A model generated the notes under the pieces. It worked only from the letters and a program-made list of their open reading frames with translations. It did no database searches and had not been told where the DNA came from. The translations under genes and the position numbers were made by a program. Source: Molanna angustata (taxonomy: Eukaryota; Arthropoda; Insecta; Trichoptera; Molannidae). Taken from it: a stretch of DNA of 64,000 nt. The stretch spans positions 15,657,718 to 15,721,717 of the forward strand of contig OY754978.1 of the NCBI GenBank assembly GCA_963576475.1, read 5' to 3'. This document shows positions 32,791-43,821 of this stretch, piece by piece (position 1 is the first letter of the stretch; the number at the start of each line of letters is the position of its first letter).

Positions 32791-33655
32791 GGCTACGTTC
32801 ACAATGAACGCCGGGTGCACTTAGTGACGCTCTTAGCCGTTCAGAATGACCGGAAACAGACTCCCGAAAGACGACACTCTGTGGCGTTCAGATTGAACGT
32901 CGAGTGTACGCACCAAACGCTCGGTAAAATTGTCGGGTGAAAAACTCTCTGACAGTTATATCATCTGTTGACTTCTATTTTGTCTGTGGAATGATGACTT
33001 CTATTTATTTCTGTGGTATCTATTATATCAGTTGATATTATTTATGATGACAATATGCATTCACAAAGAGGTTATATTATAAACATATCGAATATTTTTA
33101 TTATTGCATATGCGCAAACATTGGATTTTTTTTCCTTGTCGGGAGTCAAAGATATTTTTTAACAGATTTTTAATTATCTCAATAGAGACGAAGTTGGAAT
33201 ATTTATTGTAGGGATATTTATTAAAATTGAATTGATAGGGATCTCATTAAAAGGCATAATTGGTGAACGTTGCGCAAGCGCATAAAGTGATCACGTAAAC
33301 CAGCCGATGACAGGTCGTAAGCCCTGTAGGTGCCTTGATTTCCCGGTTCTCCTACAATAAATATTCCAACTTCGTCTCTATTGAGATAATTAAAAATCTG
33401 TTAAAAAATATAAACATATCATTCAACAATTTCCAATAAAAGGTCAGAGAGCATTATTTACACAATTGCCCAATTGTTGTCTTTCGATGAAAATGTAACC
33501 TAAAAAGAGACGTATATGATAAATGACATTTGACATTATTTAATACAGCCGATGCAGCGTTCAGTGAGAATGGTGTGAAAAACGCCATAATCTGCAACTT
33601 CAGGTAGGTATGTACATTCGACGCCCAACGCCGAGTGTTGAATCTGAACACAGCC
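32791..33655. mobile_element. Family C inverted-ended element, copy 2
   Basis: Left end GGCTACGTTCACAATGAACG; right end, reverse-complemented, GGCTGTGTTCAGATTCAACA. It matches 12150-12894 outside their respective insertions. It fills the spacer between the two hAT copies and is interrupted by a family D element. A clear target duplication is not visible. Confidence 0.65.
33079..33420. mobile_element. Family D long inverted-repeat element with 11-12-bp target duplication
   Basis: ATAAACATATC flanks the insert at 33079-33089 and 33410-33420 (12 bp if the preceding T is counted). The element carries ATCTCAATAGAGACGAAGTT on the left and its inverse AACTTCGTCTCTATTGAGAT on the right, with an asymmetric left extension (GCATATGCGCAAACATTGG). 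No ORF. Related copies at 39660-40205, 42417-42713 and 60525-60835. The superfamily is unclear. Confidence 0.75.
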
Positions 33656-33664
33656 AGGGAAGTA

Positions 33665-33672
33665 TTCATCAC
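33665..33672. repeat. 8-bp target duplication, left (hAT copy 2)
   Basis: TTCATCAC, identical to 39262-39269. Confidence 0.93.
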
Positions 33673-33679
33673 TAGTGAA

Positions 33680-33890
33680 GAGCAAAAGTCTTGCAAGTCT
33701 TGCAGTCTTGGTCTTGGTCTTGCATTTTTTGCAAGACCAAGACCAAGACCACATACTTCACTGCAAGAACAAGACCAAGACCAGGTACGCAAGACCAAGA
33801 CCAAGAACAAGACCATGCTTGCAAGACCAAGAGTCTTGCAAGACTTAAATGCAAGACTCTTGCGGTCTTGCATTTTTTCAATATGTTGAC
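33680..33890. repeat. Subterminal GGTCTT/CAAGAC array of hAT copy 2 (inner)
   Basis: Mirror of 32530-32735, with one hexamer fewer. Confidence 0.85.
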
Positions 33891-33934
33891 ATATTACTCA
33901 TAGAAATTGCATTGGAACGACAGTAAATGACTTA

Positions 33935-34894
33935 TCCAACTGTCGATTCGTTTAAGGGAATGAAATTCTCTTGAAGGAAGAGGCAGTTTAAATTCAAGAT
34001 ACGCGAGATTGTATGCAGGGTCTATATTTTTCACGGTGTTTCCAACTTTGAAGTCAAAAAACACCAACATAGAGGCTTCGCAGCATATATGTTCCATAGA
34101 CGGATTTACTCAGAATTCGGAGTAGAACATTTCGTGAGTCTCAGTGTGTGTATGTGTGTGTGTGTGTGTGTCCGTCCCCCGTATTAACTTTTGATCCGCT
34201 CAATTCACAGAGCCGAAAATTTCAGAGTATATAAACAGTAATAGGCCTACAAAACTGTTATACTTAGAATTTTGAATTTTTGTTTCAGTCAGGAGTTATC
34301 AACTTTGGAATTTTCACTTTATTTTTCCATATATCTCAGAAAGCATAAAAGCTAGAACGCTGAAAATTGGTATGAATATAGACAAATACAAAATCTCAAA
34401 TTTAATTATTCAAAAAAATTACAGAGTTTCTTTTTTAATATATTTTTTATGACAAATTTATGTGTTTAACTGCCTATATTTCCATAATTTTTAAAAATAT
34501 CGCAAAAAGCCGAAACACCTCATTAGCATTGTAGTATTACATCTCCATTTTTTTTTAACAATTTTTATAAAAATTTACGACATCGCTTCATACAATTTGT
34601 ATGGCAGTCGCCTATACACAATATGTAAGAAGACTTAATAGTTTGATACTTAAATCTCCAAACATACATACATACCATCATGCTGGTTTCATATTCCGGG
34701 TAGGAAAAAGGACTGACCTCCACACTATCCTATATTGACATACATACCTACATGTGTTGTATAGAAAACAAAATATCTTAAAATATTCAATAATTTTGAT
34801 TTTTGGGTTTATAGTTTGGTAGGTACTTATTCTTCAACTATACATAGGTACTATCGCTATCAACAGTTGGATCTCATGTGTTACATGCAACTAG
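33935..34894 (+). mobile_element. Helitron/HINE-like copy inside hAT copy 2
   Basis: Mirror of 31517-32474: TCCAACTGTCGATT at the left and TGCAACTAG at the right, so this orientation is the element's own 5' to 3' direction. Confidence 0.8.
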
Positions 34895-36157
34895 TAGTAT
34901 GGTTTAAAATAACATACAAAGATCGAATTTTATGACATCATTTTATAAAAATGGTATAAAAATAATTTATAATTTAAATAATTTTGTTTCATTGTTAAAT
35001 GAATTCATAATAATAAATAGGTGTAGTTACCAAAATGTAATTTCTAGGTAGGTACTTCTTTTAGAATGAAATTTACATATCGGTTTAAAATAGGTACAAA
35101 TATTTATTATACTATGAACACGTGCGTGTATACACAGGAAGTCAACATCTCAGATTCAAATTGTCTCATATTACGTTTACGTGATGCAAAAATAACTCTT
35201 ATCATTACTAGAGCAAATGTCATATTTAATTGACCGCGGTGTGTAAAAGAATAAAATAATATTATTCTTCGAGACAATAATTTTGGCCGATGTAAACAAA
35301 CGTACTCAGAGGCGTTTCAAGTGTAGATACTTTACCTTGTGCATAAAGTAAATACAATTAATTATTTTATTTAATGTTTTCCAAATTTCGATTTGTTCAA
35401 GAGAATTTATTTCTATTAACAGACCGATAAAAGTTTCAATCCAAGATGTGCGAGATATGTATGCCAGATCTATATTTTTCATGGTTTTTTCAACTTTGAA
35501 AATACCATTCCTATGGAGCACGTTACAACTATTTAATTTTAATACGAATAATACTGCCGAAGGCCATTTACAATTACAATTATACACAATACAAATAAAA
35601 ATATTCATCACAGTCAATTAGAAAATCATAATAATGTACCTATTTATTTTATCGATTGAATGAATATGCAAACAAAGCATTAAATATATGTACATATAAG
35701 GGACACACACAGACACACTAAGCCTCTAAGTTGGTGTTTTTTGACTTCAAAGTTGAAAAAAACATGAAAGATATAGACCTGGCATAAAATTCTCTTAATA
35801 CTGACGATTCATTAAGATAAATAAATTATCTTGAACGTGTCGACAGTTGGAATATTATGTATCTATGTATATATGGGTATGTACATATGTATGCATGTAT
35901 ATATTTTTAAGTGTTTAGATTTTCTTATTTGTATGAATAGCTAAATTTTGTATTTTTGTAAAGTAATCCTGTTATTGATTTCTCTGATCTAACTTTCATT
36001 GAATTAATATGTCTTTTGGTTTGTATGGAAAAAAAATGTTAATTTGCCATAAATAAATGTAATAAATATTTTTTTTTGCTAAATCACATAGATTTTTGTT
36101 ATATAAGATAGTCTATGTTTTTTTTAAATGTATAATAATACAAAATAATGATGCATT

Positions 36158-36454
36158 TTCATTCATTCATTCATACCATCACGGCATATCCCACAATGTG
36201 GGGTAACCAGCGAAAGGTGTGCGGGTGTGCATTGCCTTATAAAAGGGAGCACAACACATATGTGTATACCCACACACCAGTCTCATCTCACCTAAAAAGG
36301 CACTACATTCAGCATGGGTGGTGAACCTCATTGCTGAACTATGTCAGATGTTATTGTTGCCTGTTGTATTTTCGATTACCCGGCTCTTACGGGACACTCG
36401 AAAACAGTAATAGAAAAGAGTGGAAGCACTTTTCTAAGCCGGTGCCTCTCAGCT
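36158..36454 (-). mobile_element. Family A retroposon in hAT copy 2
   Basis: Mirror of 29958-30254, with substitutions near 36286 and at 36431. Confidence 0.75.
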
Positions 36455-36486
36455 ACTTTTTATTTTATTTTATTAATAATGCGTGT

Positions 36487-36987
36487 CGTTCCGTTTTTAA
36501 TTTTTTAACATTTTCATGAAACGAGTTTCTTAATTTATTTTTTATTTCAATATTTTATTATGAAAACTTATTTTTTAATGCCATTTTATGAAAGTAATGT
36601 GCCTTTTTAGCAATTTAAAAATAAAAATACAAAATTTTAAGTTTCCCAAGCTTGGGATCACTTTGAAATATTTGACAGTTAAAAAAATTGAGAAACACTG
36701 ATCAGATATGTTTCAAAATCTAATGGGGTCTAAGCGAGTATAAGATATACAAATTTGAAAAGAATTGAATGAGTACTTTAGTCTATAATCAATAAAGTAA
36801 AATGAACACGCCGTACATAGCACACAGCACATAGAACACACACAGATACATTGTGATGAAACTTTCAGAATACAATCTCACCATGATACTAGTTAATAAT
36901 CTGCAATAAAAAGAATACCCTTAAAAATTTCAAATTCATAACTCCGCACTATATCACCTTCGGGGGTAGTGGAGAGTAAAAATATTT
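36487..36987 (-). mobile_element. Family B fragment in hAT copy 2
   Basis: Mirror of 29425-29925. Confidence 0.65.
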
Positions 36988-38044
36988 CACATCAAACCAT
37001 TGATTTTTTACGTTCATATTGCCAATGTCAAACGCAGTGGTTCAACCATGTTAAGTAAAAATACATAATATCTACTGTGAAACAATATTTAATAAACAGT
37101 AAGTACTTAAGGCAAACAACACGTACTCTAATGATGTATTTGTAAAAGAATGTAATTTAATTAATATTATATAGGGTACCCATAGAAGAGGGTACCTATG
37201 TATATACATACATAAGCAATATAGAGGTATACTCTTTGACAAAAAGAACCTCAATGACTTTCAAACTTCAGAATTACGTATGATTGTTTGACCATTGGAT
37301 GATCACTAGTAGGTACATACAAATTTAAGAAATCTTTGTATGAAGTTAGATTGAAAAAGCCAATTTTCTAAAAGCATAACATTTTTTCCACTTTTAATAA
37401 TAGATGCACATTATTTTAATTAAACAATAAAAAAATGATTAATTAAATTTACCATACAAGGAAATAAAATAAAATCAATTATTAATAAAAAAAACACGGC
37501 ACTCGGCTCTGAACGAGCGGTATGTATGTCAAAGAAAGGATTAGTACTTCTCTTGTGTTACGCCGCCGTTAGACAAACATGACATTTATGTTACTATCAT
37601 AAAAGTATATTTTTGCATGAGTTTGCACGAAATAAGACATTTTGAATCTGGCACGGTTCATATTTTAACATCCTGTGTAGGACGTAGGTATATGTTTCTG
37701 TGCGAGTTTTGACATGATATAATATTATACCTACATAAATATCTATCATTCAAGTAAGTTGGAAGATATATTCATTATTTCACGAGTTGCATGTAACACA
37801 TGAGACACAATTTAAGAGTACGTATCAAACTAAAAACACACATTAATAAATATTTTAAGTTTTCTTATTTTCCAACAACAACTGTCGATTTGTTTAAGGG
37901 AATTTATTCTCTTAACATATCAAGCGATGATACGCGAGATTTGTATGCCAGGTCTATATTTTTCGTGTTTTTTTCAACTTTGGAGTAAAAAAAGTCAGCT
38001 TAGAGGCTACTCAGCATATATGTTATATAAATAGATTATTATTA

Positions 38045-38223
38045 GATGGGTCGATGGCAGAGCGGTTAGCGTGCTGGGCTAGTAATCCAGTGGTTGTCAG
38101 TTCGAATCCTGCCTTGACCGTTTTCTTTCACCTATAGCATAAGCATTTATGCTTATTTTAGGGAAAGTAGGAAGATACATATATATGTACTTGTTTAGCA
38201 AGGACATATTCATTTTGTATGTA
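38045..38223 (+). mobile_element. tRNA-Thr-like SINE in hAT copy 2
   Basis: Mirror of 28190-28368. The internal A box (TGGCAGAGCGG) and B box (AGTTCGAATCC) are intact in sequence. Confidence 0.8.
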
Positions 38224-39074
38224 ATGTTTTTTAACATTTTTTATAAAAATTGAATTTAGTGACGACATCTTTTCATACAATTTGTAAGGCATCTCAAAAT
38301 TTAACAATTATTGTAATAAAATAGTTTAGTGACGACATTTCATAAAAATTGTGTGGCAGTGACCTATACACAATATATTATAAGGCAATGAAATATAATA
38401 TCATTGATCTAAGGTGACTAAATAGTTTGATACTTAATCTTCAAAATAAATACATAACATCAAACTGTTTTCATATTCTGGGTAAGAAGGAAGGACTGAC
38501 CTCTCCATACTACCCTATCTTGACATACATACCTACATGTTTTGTATAGAGTACAAAATATCTTAAAATATTCAATTGTTTGTATTTAGGGGTTTCTATT
38601 TCTGTGCGTATTCTTTAACTAAACATACTATCGCATGTCTGTATCGCATATCGCATGACTTATATAATTGACATCAATGTTCATGACTAGAAAAATATTT
38701 TGTTAGATATTTTCATAAGAATAATCTTTGAAAGATTTATTATATTCAGACAATGATTTTAGTTTTGATTCACTTCAGCTTATACATCGACGTTATGGAT
38801 CTTAAATTCTTCAACATGTTTGTATTTCATTTTTTATTTTTATAACTATAATAACAACATAATATGAAAAGTTATAAAAATACAGAAATTTCAAGACGAC
38901 ATATAAACGATATTTCATAGTTTGGTGATTTTTTTTTCCAAAAATTGTAATAATTTGATCTTAGATTATATATGTTTGATAGGTACCTAAAATTATATAA
39001 CATGTTTACTTTAAGGAAAATTTAGGTTTCATTAAAAAAAATCGAATATGTACCTACTTTACCTACTCATAAAA

Positions 39075-39248
39075 GTGCAAGACTTGCAAGACTCTTGCTG
39101 CAAGACCAAGACCAAGACCAAGACTATGTATGCAAGACCAAGACCAAGACCAAGACTATACTTGTAAACGCAAGACCAAGACCAAGACCGCGGGTGCAAG
39201 ACCAAGACCAAGACCAAGACCACCCCGGTCTTGGTCTTGGTCTTGCAT
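39075..39248. repeat. Subterminal GGTCTT/AAGACC array of hAT copy 2 (outer)
   Basis: Mirror of 27170-27345 with one additional hexamer. Confidence 0.85.
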
Positions 39249-39261
39249 TTGCTCATCACTA

Positions 39262-39269
39262 TTCATCAC
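39262..39269. repeat. 8-bp target duplication, right (hAT copy 2)
   Basis: TTCATCAC. Confidence 0.93.
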
Positions 39270-39659
39270 AGTGGTCGCTAACGTTGCGTCAGTAGGACCT
39301 AACACAGCACAAGAAGAAGTAATAACATTTGTTATTGGAATATGTTTTTGAAACAGTTCTAAATTGGAATTTCTCGAAGAATATTATGGAGATTATAGCG
39401 CCACTGCATTATTAACTTTTAACTCGATAAATAAATTCAAGTTGAGCATGTGCAGCCATTATTGTAAGATAGGTATAGGTACATTATTTACACCTATTGT
39501 AATATTACTTATAATGTTTATTTTAAGTAGGTACCTATTTATAATTATGACCCACTAAATTAAAATATGTTAAAATTAAATAAAGGTAAAATAAGTAAGC
39601 AAATAGGTACAAACTTTAAAACCAGGGTAAAAAGTGAATTCAAAACATTTAAATCTAAT
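39270..39659. other. Unassigned AT-rich sequence
   Basis: No recognisable coding or repeat feature. Confidence 0.3.
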
Positions 39660-40205
39660 ATTCTGAAGTTGCATACACGCATATATTGGATTTTTCCCTG
39701 TCTGGAGTCAATGATATTTTTTTGACAAATTTTAAACATCTCAGTAGAGACGAAGTTGGAATATAATATGAGAACCAGGACACCTACAGGGTTTATGACA
39801 TATCATGGGCTGGTTTTCGTGATCACTTTATGCGCTTGCGCAGCGTTTACCAATTATGTCCTCTTTTTAAGTTCTTACAAAATCCAATTTCTCAAAAGAT
39901 GGCGTCACAAAATGTTACTTCGTTTCTTTATAGATGGCGATGTCGTTTTTCAGTTTATTTTCAAACGATCATTTTCTCAATATTAAAATACTTTAAAAAA
40001 TGGACTGATAAGGGAGCTCAACAGGAAGGGATAATTGATGAACGTTGCGCAGGCGCATAAAGTGATCAGGTGAACTAGGCGATGGCAGTTCGTAAGCCCT
40101 GTAGGTGCCTTGAGTTCCTGGTTCTCATATAATATTCCAACTTTGTCTCTATTGAGATGTTAAAAATTGTCAAAACATTTATTCGATCCTTGCGAAAGTA
40201 AGTCG
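39660..40205. mobile_element. Family D long inverted-repeat element, longest copy
   Basis: Left arm CATCTCAGTAGAGACGAAGT and right arm ATTCCAACTTTGTCTCTATT lie about 380 bp apart. Inner parts also pair (GATCACTTTATGCGCTTGCG with CGCAGGCGCATAAAGTGATC), giving arms of roughly 120-150 bp with mismatches. The left outer extension (GCATACACGCATATATTGG) is diverged from the 33079 copy. The two short frames here follow the inverted repeat and are not genes. Confidence 0.7.
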
Positions 40206-40589
40206 CCTCCTTCACGCATTGTTTCTTGAAATTGATACTAGGCATTCGATTATGTATGTCTGTATAACACAATCATAAAAACTGTGTAAGTGTACCCCGA
40301 TTAGTACTTACATGGCGTAATGGCACGAATTTGTCTGTTTACTTAATATTTTAACTAACGGGTTTTACAAAATAGGTACGTTTGATATGTCGAATGAATT
40401 CGATTCTCGTAAATAATTTCATTTGCTTTTTGCTGAGTACCAATTATTCCATGTTTTCAGCCAAGAAAAGCAAAACATTACTTCACGAGAAAAGTTTTGA
40501 ATAAACTAGCATTTTGTATTGAATCAAACTTAGGACATCCTTGTACCAGTAAGTCAGACGAATTATTTATATATTTATGACTTATAATT

Positions 40590-40665
40590 TTTATACTGGT
40601 GGGCTTATTGCCAATCGGAAATTTCTTACGACCAACTAGAATTAATGTAAAATATACAGTACAGT
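40590..40665 (-). mobile_element. LINE/SINE 3' end scrap
   Basis: GGGCTTATTGCCAATCGGAAATTTCTTACG is a diverged minus-strand version of the GAAATTGCC..GGCAATAAG..CGCC stem-loop. No coding part. Confidence 0.5.
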
Positions 40666-40837
40666 ATGAACTATGATTATAAAAAAGAGAAATACAAAGA
40701 TAAGAACAAATTTATATAATATAAGAAGAGTTCATAGCTGTTTTACCTATCTAATAATTCTTAGCTGACACCCCATATCCATCATCCCTCCCCTCCCTCA
40801 ACCTATATTTCCTTCCTTCTGTTGCTGCTGTGAAATT

Positions 40838-41430
40838 ATTTATTTATTTATACATCTTCTTGTACATAATATAAACAAATATAATTGTACACTGGCGGGC
40901 TTATTGCCACTAGGCAATTTCTTCCAATCAACCAGATTACAAAGTATGACAACATTGTGTATGTACAACAGCAAATAAAAAAGAGTAAAAGAAATCAAAG
41001 AAAATACTTATAACACTTAAATACTATTAAAACAAAAAAAAAATTATAATTCATAACAAGAAAAAGGATATGGTAAGGACAGGAGAGAAAATCGGGATCA
41101 GGTGTTCAAGGATAAATATTCCTTCTTTAGTTTTTTCTTGAAAATACTAAGTGAGTTAGACGACGCAATATCCGGACTAAGGCTATTCCATAATCTTGCT
41201 GATTGTACTTCGAACGAAGAGCTGAGAAATTCAGTATTATGGATAGGTATGGATAGTGTTGTACGTCCAGTAGATCGGAGTGGAAGTCCATGATTGGATA
41301 AATAAGTGAATTTGCTTTTGAGGCACTGTGGCAGGTTTGGGTTCGAGAGAATATTGTACAATAGTAACAAAATGTGTATATTGCGTAATGTGTATTTACT
41401 TTTAATAATGTATCGTGTTTCTTTGCGTTT
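40838..41430 (-). pseudogene. LINE C-terminal fragment with 3' end
   Basis: Minus-strand 90-residue frame (41098-41370) reads FEVQSARLWNSLSPDIASSN, then SIFKKKLKKEYL: the RLWNSLP...S..FK..LK ending of CR1/Jockey-like proteins. It is followed by a 3' region with GAAATTGCCTAGTGGCAATA, AGCCCGCC and an (AAAT)n tail at 40838-40850. The reverse transcriptase is missing. Confidence 0.8.
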
Positions 41431-41474
41431 GTTATAAATTTAATGTAACTACCACTATACTATCTATGACCTCA

Positions 41475-41600
41475 CGTTTATTTGGTTGGTTGGGAGAAAT
41501 TGCCTTGTGGTAATAAACCCGCCATTGTACACAGTACTGTACATGAAGCTTAATAAAATCAAAATAAATGATACATAGGAAAACAAAAGTATAAGGAGAG
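41475..41600 (+). mobile_element. LINE 3' end scrap
   Basis: GGTTGGTTGGGAGAAATTGC, then GGTAATAAACCCGCCATTGT on the plus strand: the shared 3' stem-loop followed by about 80 bp of tail. Confidence 0.6.
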
Positions 41601-41659
41601 AAAGATGAGAGGATGAAGGTATTATCAGATAGATAGATAATACTTATTATTACCATGAG

Positions 41660-42416
41660 ATGGCAGTTGGTATATTATTTTTTGCATCCGTTATATATTA
41701 TTATATTTGAAAAAAAAAATGAAGATGATATTTAACTCATTGTGGTAGATTTGATTAATTATGACATCACACACGCAATGAAAATCTTGACGTTTTCTCG
41801 GAGAATAAAGAGGAAATGGGAAATTTGAGGAAAAGAATGGATTTCATTAAGAAGAATGATGGCACATTCCGTTTAATTTATCTACGGCTTAAGTGATTCG
41901 TATCCCGCGACTGTGAAGGAAGCTCATTATATTCCTCTAGAGTTGGATTTAGACTTTGTACTAAGAATACGACGTCGCGTTCTGCCTGTATAAGATTCAA
42001 GAATGCCTCAGAGACAGTTTTGTAAGGAAATGCTGACATTTGGTTCGTACGATTGAACACATTGTTCAGATGGAAACGGAATGCATTTTCCGTATAGAAT
42101 TAGATATTCATTGTTCAGATCAATCCACAGTTCCTCGTTTCTTAGGAAAATAAGGAAATCAACTAGTATCAGTCTCTGTACACTCTTTGGAGACCATAAA
42201 GTACCTACTTATTGATCTGTGACATGTCAAAACATTGATTAAACCTAAGTCGCGCGCGAATCTCTCAATTAATTATACAAAATGTATAACGCTACTACTG
42301 TAATGGGTTTTCATTTTATTTTTGATCTCTATTATCATTTTTGATATAAATTATTGCAATCCAATTCACATAAAACAATTTCCTTTCTTACTTAGGTACT
42401 TTCAAAAAAAAAAATT
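41660..42416. other. Unassigned AT-rich sequence
   Basis: A 60-residue minus-strand frame at 41878-42060 shows no known motif. Nothing else identified. Confidence 0.3.
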
Positions 42417-42713
42417 ACACAAATATACAGATTTTTAATTATCTCAATAGAGACGAAGTTGGAATATTTATTGAAGGAGAACCGGGAAATCAAGGCACCT
42501 ACAGGGCTTACGACCTGTCATCGGCTGGTCGTAATCGTAGGTCGTAAGCCCTGTAGGTGCCTTGATTTCCCGGTTCTCCTACAATAAATATTCCAACTTC
42601 GTCTCTATTGAGATAATTAAAAATCTGTTAAAAAATATCTTTGACTCCCGACAGGGAAAAAAATCCAATGTTTGCGCATATGCAATAATAAAAATATTCG
42701 AACACAAATATAC
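42417..42713. mobile_element. Family D element collapsed to a near-perfect palindrome
   Basis: Flanked by ACACAAATATAC (42417-42428 and 42702-42713). Arms 42427-42515 and 42540-42628 (89 bp each) are complementary with one mismatch (A at 42475), around a 24-nt loop. The asymmetric extension lies on the right (42629-42701) and matches, inverted, the left extension of the 33079 copy. No ORF. Confidence 0.85.
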
Positions 42714-42799
42714 ATTAAAACAATGATAACAATACCAATGATGTACATATAACCGGAAACACGCTATGTAAGAGACCGAATTTGAAATAAGAAAAAAGT

Positions 42800-43035
42800 G
42801 TAGTACGGAAGAAATCGTCAGATGGGGAAGACAGCGGAGGCGATATTGGAGCTCACATGTTAACAGAATGGATGAAAATAGACTCCCACGTATCGCTCTC
42901 CAGGAGAACCCAGTTGGAAGAAGACCACCAGAAAGACCTCCAAAGAGATGGCGAGTCAGCTGGCAGTCCACATCGCAGAAGACAGAATAGCGGTAGAAAC
43001 AGATCTTTTGATCTATGAAAAGGAAGAAGAAGATA
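42800..43035 (+). pseudogene. LINE C-terminal fragment
   Basis: Plus strand: RRRYWSSHVNRMDENRLPRI, then NPVGRRPPERPPKRW, resembling the W..HV.RM...RLP......G.R..GRP..RW pattern downstream of many LINE reverse transcriptases. About 60 residues remain in one frame. Confidence 0.65.
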
Positions 43036-43132
43036 ATAATAACTATAAAGAAATTCTAAACAGTTTTCCAAATATCTTATGCTATGAATTTAAATAGTTA
43101 TTAATAAATTTACTACTAACTTTGTTTTGTCA

Positions 43133-43262
43133 ACTGTTCTTCGTGCATCACCTTATGTTTATGGGGACTAAAAACAGCCTCTTGCAAAACTCTTAAAGAA
43201 CACACAAACATAAGAAGAGTCCGTAGAACTCAAAAACCTTACAGACACTGCAATTTAAGTGT
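43133..43262 (-). mobile_element. R1-like LINE 3' untranslated fragment
   Basis: TATGGGGACTAAAAACAGCC and CAGACACTGCA match 2640-2755, the 3' end of the R1-like LINE. Only noncoding sequence is left. Confidence 0.75.
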
Positions 43263-43344
43263 CTTTTGTCAAGTGATCGAACTCTTTGATGACAACTTTA
43301 AGGTCACAATATCATAATTAACTACTTCAACAGCCTATTATTCA

Positions 43345-43555
43345 TTAGATTTTTTTTTATTTTTTTATTTTTATCTCGGTCAACTAAAAGGCTCTATGTC
43401 AAATATTAATTTAACACGCACCCAATAACAAGTTTCCACATTCTGACGGATCCAAACTGAAAAAAAAATCAAGACTGTGTCTCCACCGGCAATCTAACCC
43501 GATACCTTTTGATCAGCAGTCAGATACCTAAACAATTGAGCCACGGAAGCCGACA
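43345..43555 (-). mobile_element. tRNA-derived SINE, family L, degenerate copy
   Basis: The minus-strand head GTCGGCTTCCGTGGCTCAAT resembles an A box; the B box region GGGTTAGATTGCC is mutated. The body (TGGGTGCGTGTTAAATTAAT, TTTGACATAG) matches 46660-46890. Confidence 0.7.
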
Positions 43556-43596
43556 AAAAATAAAAAATAAATTTAAACCATCAAAAAACTTCATCA

Positions 43597-43788
43597 GGGG
43601 GGCAAGTCTGATCCAACCGGGCGGCGAAATCAAACCCTCACGATTACCCATATCATGGATATAATTATTATATGGAGTTGTATAATATCTTTAGATGTCA
43701 TAGAACTCCGTATGATAATTATATCCATGATATATCATGGGTAATCACGATGGTTTTGATTTCGCCGGTTGGACCAGACTTGCCCCCC
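43597..43788. mobile_element. 192-bp hairpin element (MITE-like)
   Basis: Starts GGGGGGCAAGTCTGATCCAA and ends with the reverse complement of GGGGGGCAAGTCTGGTCCAA. The arms continue through CGGCGAAATCAAA, GATTACCCAT and ATCATGGATATAATTAT to a central loop near 43680-43700, i.e. about 85-bp imperfect arms. No ORF. No clear target duplication was found; the family is unknown. Confidence 0.8.
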
Positions 43789-43821
43789 AGGTCTTGGTAT
43801 CAATTTACAGAATTAATTTTC

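Larger units (their letters stand above)
33673..39261 (-). mobile_element. Non-autonomous hAT-like transposon, copy 2 (5589 bp, inverted)
   Basis: Reverse-complement twin of 27156-32742. Coordinates of paired landmarks sum to 66409-66417 throughout. Only a handful of differences were seen by eye, for example single bases at 36431 and near 36286, a 2-bp indel near 34420, and hexamer-number changes in the end arrays. Its own perfect 8-bp duplication, different from that of copy 1, shows a separate insertion. No transposase is encoded. Confidence 0.9.

Noticed and set aside
32536..32940. 134-residue open frame (and its mirror at 33454-33873)
   Set aside because: Most of it is translated GGTCTT hexamer array (LVLVL, RPRPR) running into family C sequence; it is not conserved as a protein.
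27156..39261. Giant palindrome formed by inverted segmental duplication or an assembly mirror artefact
   Set aside because: Each arm has its own different, perfect 8-bp target duplication and the same defined ends, which neither explanation would produce.
39756..40060. 76-residue frames as a small gene
   Set aside because: They lie across the inverted arms and centre of a family D element, and other copies do not keep the frame open.
43597..43788. MicroRNA precursor
   Set aside because: Arms of about 85 bp with G-rich outer ends resemble a MITE more than a 60-100-nt precursor; without small-RNA reads it cannot be claimed.
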